From: Bernardetia sp042180575
Lineage (GTDB): Bacteria > Bacteroidota > Bacteroidia > Cytophagales > Bernardetiaceae
NCBI RefSeq assembly: GCF_042180575.1
Contig: NZ_CP170094.1
Location: forward strand, 1,302,001-1,366,000
DNA: 64,000 nt
Reading direction: 5' to 3'
Shown here: positions 9,597 through 18,658 of the stretch, in pieces
Layout: each line of letters starts with the position of its first letter
How positions within the stretch are numbered: position 1 is the first letter of the stretch
Notes under the pieces: model-generated
The model's database searches: none
Told to the model about the DNA's origin: nothing
Seen by the model: the letters and a program-made list of their open reading frames with translations, nothing else
Position numbers and translations under genes: made by a program

Positions 9597-10172
9597 TTAT
9601 TTTAATTTAATTTTTGTCCCTATTTCTAAGAAAAAATAAGGTGTAGTACCCATTATACTAGGGCGAGCTTGTGTAAATATTGGTTTAATAAAAAAAGCAA
9701 AAGGATGCTCTGAATTACGAGCTATTTCTTTTCCAATCGTAAAAGAATATGAATTTGTAAAATAATTATCTCCTGCTGATATAGATTCTATATTTCCTGT
9801 TGGGCTTAGTTCGTAAACATTCGGAATAAACGTTCGCATATATCCCACACCTACTCCAAACCCCCAGTAATTTCCATTCGGACTTGTACGATTATAACCA
9901 ACTTCAAACTGACCTAAAGCTGCATGTTGATAGTTCTTGTGATAAAAATAAGCTATACTTGGTGTGAGTAAAATAGAATGATAAACATTTTTCTCGGAGT
10001 TCTTTTTCTTGTTTTTTACTTTTGTAAATAAATTATATTCAGCAAAAACTTTCATACCAGAGTGAGTAATTGTTTCTCCAAAATAAGAAACTCCAATTGT
10101 TTGAGGTTTGAATGTTTGCGCCAAAACAGCACTAGAAAACATTAGAAAAAGGATTGAAATTAAATATTTCAT
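9597..10172 (-). CDS. Outer-membrane protein, small beta-barrel candidate
   Basis: 191 residues with signal peptide MKYLISILFLMFSSAVLAQ. The mature region has repeated amphipathic strands rich in glycine and aromatic residues (YWGFGVGVGYMRTF, FFIKPIFTQARPS) and ends FLEIGTKIKLK, a hydrophobic C-terminal strand suitable for barrel assembly. No specific family was recognised. Its start codon overlaps the stop of the upstream hydrolase gene by 4 bp, so the two are probably translated from one message. Confidence 0.65.
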   Translation of the reverse strand: MKYLISILFLMFSSAVLAQTFKPQTIGVSYFGETITHSGMKVFAEYNLFTKVKNKKKNSEKNVYHSILLTPSIAYFYHKNYQHAALGQFEVGYNRTSPNGNYWGFGVGVGYMRTFIPNVYELSPTGNIESISAGDNYFTNSYSFTIGKEIARNSEHPFAFFIKPIFTQARPSIMGTTPYFFLEIGTKIKLK

Positions 10173-11272
10173 TTTATAAAGTTTTTGATAGTAGAATAAA
10201 AAGTAGTAGGTTGTTCGATAAATGGATTATGACTAGCACCTTCTATAATAACCAATTCTTTATCTTCTGAACTGATATTATTAAAAGCATAAGTCAATTC
10301 TTCTGGTGGACAAATATCATCATAACGCCCTGTAATCAGAAGTAAGCTAGGTTGAGTGATATTTTCTAATTGATAAACTAAAGAATCTCCTATTCTTTCA
10401 TCATAGATTCTGTCTGTTATTTCATCTGTATATTGGCTATTTAGATAGGCTAAAGGATTATAAGAAGAGGAAAAAATTACTCGTAAATAATCTTGATTTG
10501 TAGGCTCTGGTTCTGGATAATCTATTGTAATTAATTGATTTACATACCTATTCCACTGGCGATACAAAATAAAAGGGTCTTCTCCATTGACTTCTTCAAT
10601 TTTAGGGTTTTCTTCTAGCCAACTCATCACGTCTTGCCATTCTGTTACTCGGTTTCCCTTACTGATTTCTAATTGAGCTGTGTTCTCTAAAAACTCTCTT
10701 CGAAATTCCCATCGCAAACCACTAATATCTCCATCAGAAGTAATAGGGGCATTCATAGCAATATATTTACTGACAATACTATTATTTGGGTATTCTAGCA
10801 TGTACTTATACATCAACCAACCTCCAAAACTATGTCCCATTAAGATAATTTCGGCATCGTATGCTTGTTGTAAAAAAGAGGCTACTGCATGTAAATCACT
10901 TGTCCAAGTTTGAATTACAGAAGTGCCTTGAGAAAAATCACCTTGTTTGTTTCCAGTTCCTCTTTGGTCGTAGTAGGCAACAGCATAGTCAAACTCTAAT
11001 GTATTTCTCCATTTTGGAAAATCTATTCCTGCAAAATCCAAAGAGGAATATCCAGGTCCTCCTTGTATAAATAGAATTATTTTTTTAGACGTTGTACTTC
11101 CTCTTACTAAAGTTGGTATTAGGTAATCTCCATTTTTTATATGAAAATATTTTTCTGTTTGTAATTCTAAATTAAAGTCTTCTTGTCTGCAACTGCTCAG
11201 TACAATAAGGCAAAGAATGTTACATAGCAATAACTTAACTATATATCTTTGAAAAATAATTTTGATGGTCAT
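10169..11272 (-). CDS. Alpha/beta hydrolase lipoprotein, proline iminopeptidase-like
   Basis: 367 residues with lipobox LSSC (Cys28). The alpha/beta hydrolase fold is clear: the oxyanion-hole motif IQGGPGYSS near 70, the nucleophile elbow GHSFGG with Ser148, the acid in GRYDDICPP near 315, and the catalytic histidine in GASHNPF near 349. The HGGPG-like oxyanion motif (here QGGPG) and DQRGTG at 102-107 point to the proline iminopeptidase/tripeptidyl peptidase branch. It probably cleaves small peptides or esters at the cell envelope. A 4-bp overlap links it to the downstream beta-barrel gene. Confidence 0.85.
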   Translation of the reverse strand: MTIKIIFQRYIVKLLLCNILCLIVLSSCRQEDFNLELQTEKYFHIKNGDYLIPTLVRGSTTSKKIILFIQGGPGYSSLDFAGIDFPKWRNTLEFDYAVAYYDQRGTGNKQGDFSQGTSVIQTWTSDLHAVASFLQQAYDAEIILMGHSFGGWLMYKYMLEYPNNSIVSKYIAMNAPITSDGDISGLRWEFRREFLENTAQLEISKGNRVTEWQDVMSWLEENPKIEEVNGEDPFILYRQWNRYVNQLITIDYPEPEPTNQDYLRVIFSSSYNPLAYLNSQYTDEITDRIYDERIGDSLVYQLENITQPSLLLITGRYDDICPPEELTYAFNNISSEDKELVIIEGASHNPFIEQPTTFYSTIKNFIK

Positions 11273-11341
11273 ATTTTTTAATATTTTTGGTAAAACAATG
11301 CTGCAAAAGTAGCTTTGTATTTTACCAAAAAATAGAACAAA

Positions 11342-12097
11342 TCAAACATCAATTAAATGCAGAGCTTTTTGGGGCGTAAATTGAGTAATTTTTTTGAAGG
11401 TTCGGCAAAAATGACTTTGGTCTGCAAAACCATTTTGGTAAGCGATTTCTGTTAGACTTTTATTTTGTTCTACTGCTTGGGCCAAACTATGTTGTATTCT
11501 CAAATGCTGTTGATATGTTTTTATATCCATACCATAAAACTTTTTAAAAAAACGTCCTACATGAAAAGGATGTTTTTTTGCATTTTGAGCTATCTCTGTT
11601 ATTATAATTTTTTTTTCAGGGTTTTTATGGATATTAATAGCAATTTCTGAAACCCAAGTAGGAATTTGTGTAGATTTATTTTTTTGCTGTAAACAAATAG
11701 ATAATATTTTTTTAAGTTGTTTTATTGACTCTTTTTTATTTCGTTGTTGAATGATAGCCAAAAAATAGGGTATAAATGTATGTTCTGCAATCCAACTCCA
11801 CTCTTTAAAATCTAAGCCGTAATACTCCCAGTCATATACTTTTAGCGATAAAAGCGAACTATCTTCTGCAAAAGAATCACTATGAATAATTTGAGGAGGT
11901 TTTATAGAAACATGTCCTGCACCTGCTTGATGAGTTTGGTTTTGAGAGGTTTTTTCTGCTATTTTTCCATTTAATAAAAGACTGATAGTCAGAAAATCAT
12001 GACTATGTAGAGGCATATCAGATTTAGTTTTAGCATAGTGATTTCTTGCTATTTGAATGGAGCTATCTTGATAATAGATTTTCTGATAATTTAACAT
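11342..12097 (-). CDS. AraC family transcriptional regulator
   Basis: 251 residues from the ATG at 12097. The frame stays open back to 12196, but those extra codons lie inside a MITE-like element, so the later start is preferred. The N-terminal half is cupin-like (MPLHSHDFLTISLLLNGKIAE). The C-terminal ~100 residues hold two helix-turn-helix motifs: ITEIAQNAKKHPFHVGRFFK and LTEIAYQNGFADQSHFCRTF, ending FTPQKAL, the standard AraC/XylS signature. Ligand and targets are unknown; it could act on the divergent or neighbouring hydrolase genes. The MITE ends about 16 bp upstream of the start codon and may supply or disrupt its promoter. Confidence 0.9.
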   Translation of the reverse strand: MLNYQKIYYQDSSIQIARNHYAKTKSDMPLHSHDFLTISLLLNGKIAEKTSQNQTHQAGAGHVSIKPPQIIHSDSFAEDSSLLSLKVYDWEYYGLDFKEWSWIAEHTFIPYFLAIIQQRNKKESIKQLKKILSICLQQKNKSTQIPTWVSEIAINIHKNPEKKIIITEIAQNAKKHPFHVGRFFKKFYGMDIKTYQQHLRIQHSLAQAVEQNKSLTEIAYQNGFADQSHFCRTFKKITQFTPQKALHLIDV

Positions 12098-12103
12098 GAA
12101 AAT

Positions 12104-12335
12104 TATTTGAATTAGGGCAAACGCACGAAATTTTAAACGAATCATTTTATCCAATTTTGTGCTGTATTTCACCATTATCAAGGTCATTTTTTTCAAAAAT
12201 TAACCCTTTCTAAGGTAGAAACTCTATATTTTTCATTTTTTTTCCTTAGCAATCGTCTTTATCGAAGATAAAAAGACGTTGATAATGGGGAGAAAATGGA
12301 AAATAAATTTCGTGCGTTTGCCCTATATTTGAATT
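12104..12335. mobile_element. MITE-like element with perfect 20-bp terminal inverted repeats
   Basis: The 20-mer at 12114-12133 (AGGGCAAACGCACGAAATTT) is exactly the reverse complement of 12305-12324. The 10-mer TATTTGAATT occurs immediately before the left end (12104-12113) and one base after the right arm (12326-12335), which looks like a target-site duplication. The interior of about 170 bp encodes no transposase. These are the features of a non-autonomous miniature element. A related single end (16 of 17 bases) occurs at 62446-62462. Confidence 0.75.
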
Positions 12336-12525
12336 AAATTGTTTATAAGGTCAAGAGACAAATATTTTCATAGAAAGTTGCATCTTTTATAGTCTTGCAT
12401 ATTGAATGTTTCTGTGAAAACGAATAACTCAAAAGTAAAAAAATGTACCTATAAGTTCTATTTTTGAATTTCGTTTTGGGAACAATAGGCAGATTTTGGG
12501 ATAAAAAGGACAAATCAAATTCAAA

Positions 12526-13497
12526 TTAGTGGGAGTTTGCTTTGAGAATCTCTGAAAGCTCTTGAGATTTGGAACGTGAAACAGGAATTTTTGTATCAAT
12601 ATTTTGCAAAATCAATTCAAAATTTCGTGCATTTCCTTCTACCTTTTCAATCTTTGAAAGGTTGATGATATAACTTTTATGACATCTAAAAAAGTCTTTT
12701 TGAGGTAGATTTTCTTCTAATTTTTTGAGGCTATTTCGGATTAATTCTTTTTGAATAGAATTGTCTGATTTATAAAAAACTTCAATATAATTTCCTTCTG
12801 ATTGTAGATAAAAAATTTGTTTACTTTCTAATTGCAAAGCAATTTTTCCATTTTCGGCTTCTAAAATGATTTTTTTTAGAGAAATAGTATTTTCTATTTC
12901 TGCTGTTTTTGTTTTGACTTGTTCTTCAACTTTTTCCTCTACTTGGTTTTGAAGTTGATTTTCGAATTCTGCTTTGAGTTTACTTTGGTTTTCCTGTAAT
13001 TCAGTCTGTTTTTCTTGAAGTCTTTGATTGAGTAATTGTGCTTCTTTCCACTTTTGTTTTTGATGGTAATACTGCTCGTAAAGAATCATTATCAGAATTG
13101 GGAAAAATGAAATGAGAAGTGTCCGAACGAACATGATTTGAAACAAAGCTCCTAAGTTTTCAAAACCTTTCAGAAAAGCAAAAATAAAGAAGGTTACAAA
13201 AATAATAAATATCAAAATCGTAAAAACTAGACTTATTTCTTTTCCTACTGTCCAGTTTTCTTCTTCAAAAGAGTTAGAGAATACTTTTTGTAGTCCACTT
13301 ACACCTACCCAAATACAGAAAGCGACTACTGCACCAAAAAAAATAGCATAACTAAAACGACTCAACGCATCAGACTGAGCTAAACCGAAAGGAGCAAAAA
13401 CCAAAATCACTAAAAAAGTAATCAAGGCAGGAACTAAAATGCTTCCTATATTAAAAATAAAAGGATGTGGCTTTTTGAGTAATTGTAGCATATTCAT
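12526..13497 (-). CDS. Membrane-anchored LytTR response regulator-like transcription factor
   Basis: 323 residues. Four hydrophobic segments fill residues 15-145 (SILVPALITFLVILVFAPFG, SYAIFFGAVVAFCIWVGVSG and two more). A charged coiled coil follows (about 150-205, QRLQEKQTELQENQSKLKAE). The C-terminal ~95 residues are a LytTR DNA-binding domain: KIALQLESKQIFYLQSEGNY, FFRCHKSYIINLSKIEKVEG, KIPVSRSKSQELSEIL. There is no receiver domain, so the signal probably enters through the membrane part. This architecture is frequent in Bacteroidota, and targets are unknown. The YHS gene upstream is 36 bp away on the same strand. Confidence 0.9.
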   Translation of the reverse strand: MNMLQLLKKPHPFIFNIGSILVPALITFLVILVFAPFGLAQSDALSRFSYAIFFGAVVAFCIWVGVSGLQKVFSNSFEEENWTVGKEISLVFTILIFIIFVTFFIFAFLKGFENLGALFQIMFVRTLLISFFPILIMILYEQYYHQKQKWKEAQLLNQRLQEKQTELQENQSKLKAEFENQLQNQVEEKVEEQVKTKTAEIENTISLKKIILEAENGKIALQLESKQIFYLQSEGNYIEVFYKSDNSIQKELIRNSLKKLEENLPQKDFFRCHKSYIINLSKIEKVEGNARNFELILQNIDTKIPVSRSKSQELSEILKANSH

Positions 13498-13533
13498 TTT
13501 GTAAAATGGATTTATGAATTACAAAATAAGTTA

Positions 13534-14022
13534 TTATTTTACTTCTGACCAGTTTTTATCAGCTTTTCGTTTCAAATTTTCTTCATCTTCATTCCAATCA
13601 TCTAGTGTATCTGTAAAGAAATTTTTATAAAAAAGATAGAGCTTACCATCTATAATCTTATAATTTTTGGGATCCATAGTTACTTTCTCGTTTTTCGCTC
13701 CCATTGCATACGCACACCAACCACCATATTCAGGCATATACTTTTTTGGGTTTTTGATAAATAAATCTCGGTGTTCTTTTGTAGCAAATCTATAAATCAC
13801 ACCCAAATATTTTGCAGAAATAGAGGATTTTCCTTTTTGTGGCTCAGCTTCTACAAAATAAGAAACTATATCGTAGCCCTCAATGGCAACACCTTTATCA
13901 AGATTAAAATGTTTGATACAATATGCTTCTGTCAGCTTTTGAGCTTGTGTAGCTTCTATCATTAAAAAGGTAAACAAGAGAACTAGAAATATATAGAGGC
14001 TATATTTTTTTTTGTTTTTCAT
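13534..14022 (-). CDS. YHS domain-containing secreted protein
   Basis: 162 residues with a hydrophobic N-terminus (SLYIFLVLLFTFLMIEATQAQ) that should direct export. The YHS domain spans about 45-110: GVAIEGYDIVSYFVEAEPQK, then KYLGVIYRFATKEHRDLFIK and PEYGGWCAYAMG. YHS domains often bind metal ions and occur in copper- and oxygen-related proteins; the GGWCAYA cysteine is conserved in this subgroup. Its partner here is unknown. It lies just upstream of the LytTR regulator on the same strand and may be co-transcribed with it. Confidence 0.85.
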   Translation of the reverse strand: MKNKKKYSLYIFLVLLFTFLMIEATQAQKLTEAYCIKHFNLDKGVAIEGYDIVSYFVEAEPQKGKSSISAKYLGVIYRFATKEHRDLFIKNPKKYMPEYGGWCAYAMGAKNEKVTMDPKNYKIIDGKLYLFYKNFFTDTLDDWNEDEENLKRKADKNWSEVK

Positions 14023-14591
14023 AATTGTAGAAATTTGAGTTTACTCTAAAATCAAAATATTAACTTACTTGTTTATAAAGAATTTTATTCACAAATATTG
14101 CTTTTGAGGTTGTCTTTTGAGGTTGAAAAAGGTTTTTGTTTTTTCGCATTTTGGTAGAAGTTAGCTAATTAAAAGTTACCGACAACCTTTCAGAAAGACA
14201 AGCAAGGGTATTTATTTCATTTTTTCGGTGTGAATTTTGCGTTACATCACAAAAATAATTGTACCTTTGTGTGCAATAATTACAATTTAGATTTTGTAGG
14301 GACTAATTTTGTACTGATAGCAAATAACTGCTTATGCGTCTATTGCTTTTGAAGCCTCTTTTTTTAAAAAAACAATCAAACTTATTAAAAATTTTGTTTG
14401 AAAAATCCTCTCAAAAAGATAAATCTCTTGATTTTATAGTTGAGGTGGTTCTTCTACTACTTAATAAGATACTGTTTTTGAGTGCTAAAAAACGTGTACT
14501 TCTAGTTGAAGGTACTACTTTTGTCTCCTTAGCTTTGAAGACTAGACAAATTACATCTACTAAAAAAATTATATACTCATTTTGATATTTT
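14023..14591 (+). other. Intergenic region upstream of pckA
   Basis: Divergent space between the YHS gene and pckA. It holds one promoter-like motif at 14262-14269 and a terminator-like hairpin beginning at 14592. Short open frames occur on both strands (14334-14585 and 14411-14596), but their composition is poor in features of real proteins and they mirror each other, so no gene is called. Confidence 0.5.
14236..14269 (+). promoter_or_regulatory. Possible Bacteroidota-type promoter upstream of pckA
   Basis: TACCTTTG at 14262-14269 matches the Bacteroidota -7 consensus TAnnTTTG. A TTTG lies at 14236-14239, but its 22-base spacing is longer than the usual 19-20, so the -33 part is weak. Confidence 0.35.
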
Positions 14592-14635
14592 GCCAATTTG
14601 TTTTCATTAGGTATGGAAAACGAATTGGCTTTTTT
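14592..14635 (+). terminator. Terminator-like hairpin 33 bp before the pckA start
   Basis: GCCAATTTGTTTTC (14592-14605) pairs with GAAAACGAATTGGC (14616-14629) apart from one G-U pair, and six T follow. Placed between the candidate promoter and the pckA ATG, it is either a leader attenuator or the terminator of a short upstream transcript. Confidence 0.65.
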
Positions 14636-14668
14636 GATTTTACCAATTTATTATACTGACATTAAATT

Positions 14669-16282
14669 ATGCAACAACACGGAGTCAAGTCTAACCAATC
14701 AGGAATTGAGGAGCTAGGAATAAAACACGCAGCGAACGTATATTGGAACTTGCCAGCAGCAGAGCTTGTCGAACATGCACTAGACAGAAAAGAAGGTGTT
14801 TTGAATGATAAAGGAGCTTTAATGTTTGATACAGGCAAATTTACAGGTCGTTCTCCTAAAGATAGATTTATTGTAAAAGATGCTGAAACTGAAAATTCAG
14901 TATGGTGGGGTGATGTAAACATTGCTTTTTCTCCAGAAAAATTTGATGCACTCATGGAAAAAATGATTGCTTCATTAGAAGGAAAAGACCTTTATGTACG
15001 TGATGCGTATGCTGGAGCAGACAAAAACTATCAACTCAAACTTCGTGTTATCAATACGAATGCTTGCTCAAATCTTTTTTGTCATAACATGTTTATTCGT
15101 CCAGAACAAACAGAGTTTGAATCTTTTGACCCTACTTTTACTATCCTTCAAGTGCCTGAATATATGGCAGATCCAGAAGTAGATGGTACTCGTCAAGCTA
15201 ATTTTGCTATCATCAATTTCACTAAAAAAATGATTTTGATTGGAGGAACAGGTTATACAGGCGAAATGAAAAAAGGAATTTTCTCTGTCTTGAATTATCT
15301 TCTTCCTCACAAACATAAAGTTTTGTCGATGCACTGCTCGGCAAATATAGGAGTAGATGGCGATACGGCTATTTTCTTTGGTCTTTCAGGAACAGGAAAA
15401 ACAACTCTTTCAGCAGACCCTAATCGCCCACTTATCGGAGATGATGAACATGGCTGGACTTCAGATTCAGTTTTCAATTTTGAAGGAGGTTGTTATGCAA
15501 AAGTAATTGACCTTACAGAAGAAAAAGAACCCCAAATCTTTAATGCTGTTAAGTTTGGTGCATTATTAGAAAACACTCGCTTTCACGAAGGAACAAGAAA
15601 AGTAGATTATCTCAATTCTTCGGTTACTGAAAACACTCGTGTTGCTTATCCAATTCATCATATTGATAATGCTGTTGAACCTTCTGTGGGTGGTATTCCA
15701 AAAAATATTTTCTTTCTTACTTGTGATGCGTATGGTGTTTTGCCTCCAATTTCTAAATTAGAAAAAGGACAAGCAATGTATCACTTTATTTCGGGTTATA
15801 CTGCCAAAGTAGCAGGTACAGAAGTAGGTATTACAGAGCCACAACGTACTTTCTCAGCTTGTTTTGGTGCTGCATTTTTACCTTTACACCCTACAAAATA
15901 TGCAGAAATGTTGGGTAAGAAAATGGAAGAATCAAATGTAAATGTTTGGCTTATTAACACTGGCTGGTCTGGTGGTAGTTATGGTGTAGGTTCAAGAATG
16001 AAACTTTCTTATACTCGTGCTATGATTACAGCTGCTTTGGAAGGTAAATTGAATGATGTAAACTTTGAAGAACAACCTATTTTTGGAGTAAAAATTCCTG
16101 CTGAATGTCCGAATGTTCCTACTGAAATCTTAAACCCTAAAAATACTTGGAAAAATAAAGAAGAGTATGATGCGACAGCTAACAAACTAGCTACTGCATT
16201 TGTAACTAATTTTGAAAAGTATGCAGAATATGCAAATGATGAGATTATGGCTGGCGCACCTAAAGCAATGGCAAATTCATAA
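14669..16282 (+). CDS. pckA: Phosphoenolpyruvate carboxykinase (ATP)
   Basis: 537 residues, the usual length of the ATP-dependent enzyme. It converts oxaloacetate and ATP to phosphoenolpyruvate, CO2 and ADP in gluconeogenesis; in Bacteroidota it can also run in the carboxylating direction. The kinase-1a P-loop GLSGTGKTTLSADP, the metal-binding GDDEHGW, the substrate motif FTGRSPKDRFIVKD near residue 57, and the adenine-binding VAYPIHHIDNA are all intact. The ATG at 14669 gives the canonical N-terminus. The gene is flanked by a hairpin 33 bp upstream and a strong terminator downstream, so it is likely monocistronic. Confidence 0.97.
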   Translation: MQQHGVKSNQSGIEELGIKHAANVYWNLPAAELVEHALDRKEGVLNDKGALMFDTGKFTGRSPKDRFIVKDAETENSVWWGDVNIAFSPEKFDALMEKMIASLEGKDLYVRDAYAGADKNYQLKLRVINTNACSNLFCHNMFIRPEQTEFESFDPTFTILQVPEYMADPEVDGTRQANFAIINFTKKMILIGGTGYTGEMKKGIFSVLNYLLPHKHKVLSMHCSANIGVDGDTAIFFGLSGTGKTTLSADPNRPLIGDDEHGWTSDSVFNFEGGCYAKVIDLTEEKEPQIFNAVKFGALLENTRFHEGTRKVDYLNSSVTENTRVAYPIHHIDNAVEPSVGGIPKNIFFLTCDAYGVLPPISKLEKGQAMYHFISGYTAKVAGTEVGITEPQRTFSACFGAAFLPLHPTKYAEMLGKKMEESNVNVWLINTGWSGGSYGVGSRMKLSYTRAMITAALEGKLNDVNFEEQPIFGVKIPAECPNVPTEILNPKNTWKNKEEYDATANKLATAFVTNFEKYAEYANDEIMAGAPKAMANS

Positions 16283-16314
16283 TTCTTGATAAACTAATTA
16301 TCTGTTATTTTTTT

Positions 16315-16350
16315 AAAGCCTTATTCCAAATCTTTAGAATAAGGCTTTTT
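16315..16350 (+). terminator. Rho-independent terminator after pckA
   Basis: AAAGCCTTATTC (16315-16326) and GAATAAGGCTTT (16337-16348) form a perfect stem with a 10-base loop, followed by a T run. Confidence 0.9.
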
Positions 16351-16890
16351 TATTTGAAAGTGTTTAATAAATTATTTTTCTAGCTCAAACTCTACCTTGA
16401 ACTTATCCTTTTGTAAGTATATGCTTGCTGAAAAAGAGTTCCCAAGCAGAATGCTTGAACAATAATCCTTCTTTTATATAAAAAAATAATTTCTCTATTC
16501 TTAAATACCTTTTTTCTAATAAAGAAAATTTAAAAAAACAATTTTCACAAAAAATAGTATTATAATAGTTAATCAGCAACAAAAACTGCTATATTACAAT
16601 TTATTCTTTTTTTTATTCAAATAATAACAGAAATTGAGAAAAATTGAGAAATAATAGTTGATTTTTGTATAAAAATTTGCAATTTTGTAGTCAAAAATCA
16701 CTCTAGCGAAAAGAGTAATTTTATTTTCACATAATCAAAAGTTATTTTTTATTCTGTGAGAGTAAGAATAAAAAAATCTGCTTAAACTATGAAGCAGACT
16801 ACTACAACTTTAAAATAAAAGAACTTCTATATTCTCATCTAAAGAATCTAGAAGTCAAACAACTAGACATTTAACTTAACCTAAAAAAAA
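16351..16890. other. Non-coding AT-rich stretch
   Basis: About 540 bp between pckA and the glycosyltransferase gene. It is extremely AT-rich with short A and T runs. No open frame, convincing hairpin or repeat was found. It presumably holds the promoter of the glycosyltransferase gene, but no motif stands out. Confidence 0.5.
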
Positions 16891-17709
16891 TTGAAAGTTT
16901 CCATTGTAACTGTAGTTTATAACAACGTATCAATGGTAGCAGACGCTATTGAATCTGTTTTAAATCAAGATTATCCTGACTTGGAATATATTCTTATCGA
17001 TGGAGCCTCCACAGACGGAACTACTGAATTGATACGCATGTATCAAAATCGTATTACTCGTTTTATTTCTGAAAAAGATGAAGGGCTTTATGATGCTATC
17101 AACAAAGGAATTCGTATGTGTAGTGGAGATATTATTGGACTACTTCACTCCGACGATTTTTATCCAAATAATAAAGTAGTTTCTTCTTTTGTCAAAACCT
17201 TTGAAGAACACGATACTGACGCAGTATATGGTGATTTGGTATATGTAGATAAAGAAGATACTCAAAAAGTAATTCGTTATTGGCAATCGGGAGAATTTGA
17301 TTGTGAGAGTTTTTATAAAGGTTGGATGCCTCCACATCCTGCACTTTTCATAAAAAAAGAATGCTATCAAAAATATGGTGTTTATGACACTCGTTTTAAA
17401 AGTGCTGCTGACTACGAACTTACTTTGCGTATGCTTTTGAAGCATAAAATTTCGGCTACCTATTTACCTATGGTTATGGCAAGTATGCGTACAGGAGGAA
17501 AAAGTAATAGTAGTTTGAGAAATCGATTAATGGCAAATATTGAAGATTATAAGGCTTGGAAAATCAATGACTTACAACCTAAGTTTTATACTCGCTTTAT
17601 GAAACCATTATCAAAAATACCTCAATATTTCCATGGTATTACTCAAGAAAAATTAGAGCTTGTTTATGCAACTTCTAATTCGTATTCGAATAAAGAAGTG
17701 GAAGTATAG
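16891..17709 (+). CDS. Family 2 glycosyltransferase
   Basis: 272 residues, starting at TTG (16891). The first ATG downstream would delete the opening beta strand KVSIVTVVYNN, so the TTG is the likely start. The GT-A fold is shown by LIDGASTDGT (nucleotide-sugar binding), DEGLYDAINKGI and LLHSDDFY (the DxD-like metal site). The mid-region AVYGDLVYVDKED and GWMPPHPALFIKKECYQKYG is characteristic of GT2 enzymes acting in O-antigen or exopolysaccharide assembly. It is cytoplasmic. The next gene is a polysaccharide export lipoprotein, which fits a role in surface polysaccharide synthesis. Sugar specificity cannot be read from the sequence. Confidence 0.9.
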   Translation: MKVSIVTVVYNNVSMVADAIESVLNQDYPDLEYILIDGASTDGTTELIRMYQNRITRFISEKDEGLYDAINKGIRMCSGDIIGLLHSDDFYPNNKVVSSFVKTFEEHDTDAVYGDLVYVDKEDTQKVIRYWQSGEFDCESFYKGWMPPHPALFIKKECYQKYGVYDTRFKSAADYELTLRMLLKHKISATYLPMVMASMRTGGKSNSSLRNRLMANIEDYKAWKINDLQPKFYTRFMKPLSKIPQYFHGITQEKLELVYATSNSYSNKEVEV

Positions 17710-17753
17710 ATTATAAAGAAGATAGTTGTGAAACTATTTTACATTTTATCCTA

Positions 17754-17790
17754 CCTTCAATTCTGTAAAAAAACAGAATTGAAGGTTATT
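17754..17790 (+). terminator. Hairpin between glycosyltransferase and export lipoprotein genes
   Basis: CCTTCAATTCTGT (17754-17766) and ACAGAATTGAAGG (17773-17785) form a perfect 13-bp stem with a 6-base A loop and a T-rich tail. It probably ends or attenuates the glycosyltransferase transcript. It also argues that the next gene starts at 17809 and not at the GTG at 17728. Confidence 0.75.
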
Positions 17791-17808
17791 TTATTATTAA
17801 CTGCTATT

Positions 17809-18618
17809 ATGAAAAATATTACTTTATTTTTAATCTTCTTATCCATTGTATGTTTTTCTAGTTGTGTGCCTACTCGCAACCTTACCTATTTGAAAGGAAA
17901 ACAACAGGAAAATCCAAATATAGGAAGCACAACTCCTGAAAATTATTCTTTAAATTTTACCTCGTATAGATTGCAATCTTATGATGTTTTAGGCATTAAT
18001 GTGCAAAGTATAGTACCCTCAAAATATGATTTAGGTACAACAGAAGCAAGTAATATAAAATCTCAACAACAAGGAGGACAAAATGGAAATGTACTCTTGA
18101 CAGGTTATACCATTAGTGATAGTGGCTATGTACAAGTGCCTTTAGTTGGAGATGTACAGGTAGCAGGGCTAACAGTAGATGAGGCTGCAAGTAAAATAAA
18201 AACTGCCGTAGAAGAACGCTTTACAGAAGTAATCGTAAAAGTACAGTTACTTACCTTTCAAGTAACTATGTTAGGAGAGGTCTCAGTACCTGGACAAGTT
18301 ACAATCTATAATATGCGTATGACTACAATTTTAGATGTGATGGCTCTAGCAGGAGAACCTTTAGTAACAGCAAACAGACAAAAAATAAGGATTATGAGAA
18401 GAAAAGGAGCTAACTTGGAAAGCTATTATATCGACCTTACCCAAGATGATATTCTCACCTCTCCTCTTTTTTATGTGCAACCAGGAGATATTATTTATGT
18501 AGAACCATTGAAAGGAAATAAAGCACTACAAACCAATGCACCTTTGATTGGACTTACAAGTACTCTTCTTAATGTTGCATTTTTTATAACTAACTTTATT
18601 TTTATTTTTAACCGATAG
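17809..18618 (+). CDS. Wza-type polysaccharide biosynthesis/export lipoprotein
   Basis: 269 residues from the ATG at 17809. Lipobox FSSC lies near residue 19. A Poly_export (PES) domain spans about 50-150: YRLQSYDVLGINVQSIVPSK, then GYTISDSGYVQVPLVGDVQV and AGLTVDEAASKIKTAVEERF. An SLBB-type repeat follows (FQVTMLGEVSVPGQVTIYN ... ILDVMALAGEP). A C-terminal hydrophobic segment (LLNVAFFITNFIFIF) could be the membrane-spanning helix seen in Wza-like export channels. It exports surface polysaccharide across the outer membrane. No Wzc-type tyrosine kinase or polymerase is in the window, so it may serve a distant locus. Confidence 0.9.
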   Translation: MKNITLFLIFLSIVCFSSCVPTRNLTYLKGKQQENPNIGSTTPENYSLNFTSYRLQSYDVLGINVQSIVPSKYDLGTTEASNIKSQQQGGQNGNVLLTGYTISDSGYVQVPLVGDVQVAGLTVDEAASKIKTAVEERFTEVIVKVQLLTFQVTMLGEVSVPGQVTIYNMRMTTILDVMALAGEPLVTANRQKIRIMRRKGANLESYYIDLTQDDILTSPLFYVQPGDIIYVEPLKGNKALQTNAPLIGLTSTLLNVAFFITNFIFIFNR

Positions 18619-18658
18619 AATATCTTCTAAAAAATTCACACAAACAAAACTATCAAAA

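Noticed and set aside
14334..14585. Small gene of 83 codons upstream of pckA
   Set aside because: Open frames exist on both strands over the same bases, composition is low in information, and the region is better explained as a leader.
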